Shown piece after piece: positions 61,995 to 64,000 of a stretch of 64,000 nt of DNA. How positions within the stretch are numbered: the stretch's first letter is position 1; each line of letters opens with the position of its first letter. A program made the translations under genes and the position numbers. The notes below the pieces were generated by a model. The model saw only the letters and a list, made by a program, of their open reading frames with translations, was not told where the DNA came from and did no database searches. Source of the DNA: Manihot esculenta (Eukaryota > Streptophyta > Magnoliopsida > Malpighiales > Euphorbiaceae); the NCBI RefSeq assembly GCF_001659605.2, contig NC_035168.2, positions 4,706,058-4,770,057 of the forward strand, in the 5' to 3' direction.

Positions 61995-63733
61995 TTTTAT
62001 TTTATTTCTTATCATCAAATTATTTAACTTTTTCTTTTTCTTTTTCTGCTTTCATGAAATGCAACACATCACAGCTAATCACATAAAGGATGGTATTGTC
62101 ACCATTAGTCCTCAACATCTCCAAATGCCAGGGGCGTAGAATGGGCCTCACTGGTCTTTCTCTTACACAACATAACATTCTAAAGTGCCAGGGGCGTAGA
62201 ATGGGCCTCGCTGGTCTTTCTCTTACATAGTGCCAGGGGCGTAGAATGGGCCTCGCTGGTCTTCCATAACATATCATCATAACATAACATCAGAGGACTA
62301 TGGATCACCCAACAACCATCCACATCAACATCAATTTATGCAATGCAGCATATTCGTGAATTCTAATGCAAACATCCTGAAATATTGCATGGCATAATGA
62401 TGCATGGGCAATGCTTTATGATTCATTCATTTATTCATTTATTTTACTTTAAAACTTAAGGAGTTGTTCCACTCACCTGGTGACTGAAGCTTGACAACGT
62501 ACTCTGAACGACTATCTCACAACCGGGGGTCTCGGTTCCTCGGGTCCGAACCTACACAGGTGGACTCAAATGAGGCACCAAACAACAAGAACATAACTCT
62601 AAACATACCCCCAAAAACCTCCTAAAAACACCTCAAAACATTCCTAGAAAACATGCAAGAAAAGGCTGGCAAGGGCACTTTCGGCGGCACCTTCGGCGGC
62701 CGAAAGTCCTTCCAGAGCCGAAAGTCAGGCAGGTTCGGCGGCACCTTCGGCGGCCGAAACTCCCAGACAGAGACGAAACTCATGCATGTTCGGCGGCACC
62801 TTCGGCGGCCGAAAGTCTCAGACAGAGCCGAAACTCCCACTTTCGGGGGCAGGCTTCGGCAGCCTAAAGCTGCCTCCCAAGCTGGTTCGGCGGCCGAAAG
62901 TGCCTTCGGCTGCCGAACCTGGTTTCTGCCAAAGGGCAGAAACTTGGTTCTTCATGCCCATTTCAACCCCCTACACAACCAATCATGCATAAACTTGTTC
63001 TAAAACATGCATAAGCACCATACATCACACCTAGGGGTCTCAAACTATCAAATACCCCAACTACAACACTTCAAACAACATACATTGCTCATCAAAACAT
63101 CAAAACCCATAAACTCATCAACAAGCCTAAACATGCATCTCTACCCATAAAACAGCTTAAAACTTACTTAAAGCATGCAAGAGAGGTTGGATCTAAGCTT
63201 ACCTCTTGAAGATCGAGAGGAAGAACGATCCTAGCTTGGAGGTAGGGAGAAATCCACTCTTTGATTTCCAAGCTTCCAAACTTGCTCAAACTTCAAAACT
63301 CTTCAAAAACAAGATGTAACTTGTTAACATCTGAAAGATTTGAGGGAAAACACTTAAAATGACCATAGGAGGGCTAAAGCTTACCGTCGGCCGAAATGGG
63401 AGAGAAAACCTCGCCTGTTTCGGTCACGGGGTCCTTTATAGGGCTGGTTCTGTCACCTTTCGGCGGCCTAACGTGCCCCCACATCTCATGCATGTTCGGC
63501 GGCCGAACATGAGGTTCGGCGGCCGAACCTGAGGTTCGGCGGCCGAACCTGGCAAAGCCTCCTTGGTCTATTTCATTCAAAAACTAAATTTTCTTTTTTT
63601 TTTTTTTTTTAGAAACATAAAATACCTTAAAAACATTTCATAAAACATGGTTTTACCCTTCTAGAGGTTTCCGACAATCGAGATTCCACCGGACAGTAGG
63701 AATTCCGATACCGGAGTCTAGCCGGGTATTACA
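61326..63733 (-). repeat. Element B 5' LTR (right copy)
   Basis: 2408 bp. Minus-strand TATA-like CTATAAA at 63435-63441. Three U3 palindromes (63495-63552) versus one in the left LTR. Confidence 0.93.
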
Positions 63734-64000
63734 CTTATATTCTTACAAAACCCAAGGTTGAGCTCTCAGCCCAGACCAATATTCACAAAGGCCCAAAACC
63801 GAGCTCTCAGCTCGGATAGACTCATATCCTTAAAGGATCAAGATACGAAGGCCAAAGAGAAAGGCCGAGCTCCCTCCATAGAAAGACTCGTAAAATCCTT
63901 AGGAGGATAAAAAGGCTATAATCAAAGCCTAAATCAGTTTATCCGGAACAAATATACGAAGTCACAACCAAGAACGAAGAACTAAAAACCAAAAATTGAC
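63734..64000 (+). other. Element C 3' region resumed after B; runs off the window
   Basis: Repeats the 'gagctctcagctcggataga' phrase seen just before B (53603-53623), showing that it continues the same region. No LTR or gene is reached. Confidence 0.7.

Larger units (their letters stand above)
53628..63733 (-). mobile_element. Element B: full-length, possibly autonomous Tekay/Del-like chromovirus
   Basis: LTRs 53628-56006 and 61326-63733 differ at about four transitions plus changes in microsatellite, poly-T and palindrome-unit number. Flanks TTTAT and CTTAT are a 5-bp duplication with one mismatch. Primer-binding site, polypurine tract and an uninterrupted gag-pol are all present. Same family as A: pol is nearly identical, LTRs share landmarks. 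Inserted in the 3' region of element C. Confidence 0.93.
40198..64000 (+). mobile_element. Element C: Tat-lineage Ty3/gypsy retrotransposon, continues beyond the window
   Basis: 5' LTR (40198-40693), primer-binding site, gag-PR-RT-RNase H, a second RNase H, integrase and a tandem-repeat 3' region follow in one direction. Removing insertions D (44606-50887) and B (53628-63733) makes the parts contiguous. A second RNase H domain of archaeal type is diagnostic of the plant Tat clade. The 3' LTR is not in view, so age and right boundary are unknown. Confidence 0.9.

Overview
This is nuclear DNA from a flowering plant, almost certainly a eudicot. The window is a gene-poor, probably heterochromatic block made of nested LTR retrotransposons in AT-rich DNA. 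I found no convincing host gene, rRNA, tRNA or CRISPR array. LTR sequences rich in the palindrome TTCGGCGGCCGAA recall Euphorbiaceae genomes such as cassava, but that is a weak guess from memory.

Left third (1-20,304): a purine microsatellite, a solo LTR (1091-1468) and a MITE-like element (1836-2306) precede an old Ty3/gypsy Tat-like element E (2997-20299, minus strand, target duplication CATAT). Three younger chromovirus-type (Tekay/Del-like) insertions broke E: solo LTR H (3746-6097, TSD GCGGA), full-length element A (6551-16414, TSD ATTCT, gag-pol with a single nonsense codon), and a truncated plus-strand element F (about 17550-19932).

Middle third (20,305-40,197): AT-rich DNA with two more solo LTRs of the first family, a small complete non-autonomous LTR element I (23176-25531, TSD ATAAG), several small tandem duplications, and the decayed 3' half of a Tat-like element K (about 34180-38602). 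K carries an integrase remnant, a 78-bp tandem repeat, an antisense gene related to the 'putative gypsy type transposon' family, and two LTR copies in tandem.

Right third (40,198-64,000): a large Tat-lineage element C on the plus strand (5' LTR 40198-40693; 3' LTR beyond the window). Its gag-pol is cut between two RNase H domains by element D (44606-50887, TSD AGAGC). D is a very recent but pol-less chromovirus derivative, itself containing solo LTR G (45876-48591, TSD CTGAC). The 3' region of C holds a nine-copy tandem array and is interrupted by element B (53628-63733), a full-length chromovirus with an intact 1663-codon gag-pol frame and nearly identical LTRs. B is the most likely autonomous element here.

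The most notable points are the non-autonomous element D, whose only long ORF joins the gag N-terminus to the zinc knuckles without a capsid domain; a shared LTR layout with two palindrome arrays around the TATA box, possible leader introns and position-conserved but sequence-unrelated minisatellites; and a perfect hairpin made of two heat-shock-element-like half-dyads beside the polypurine tract.
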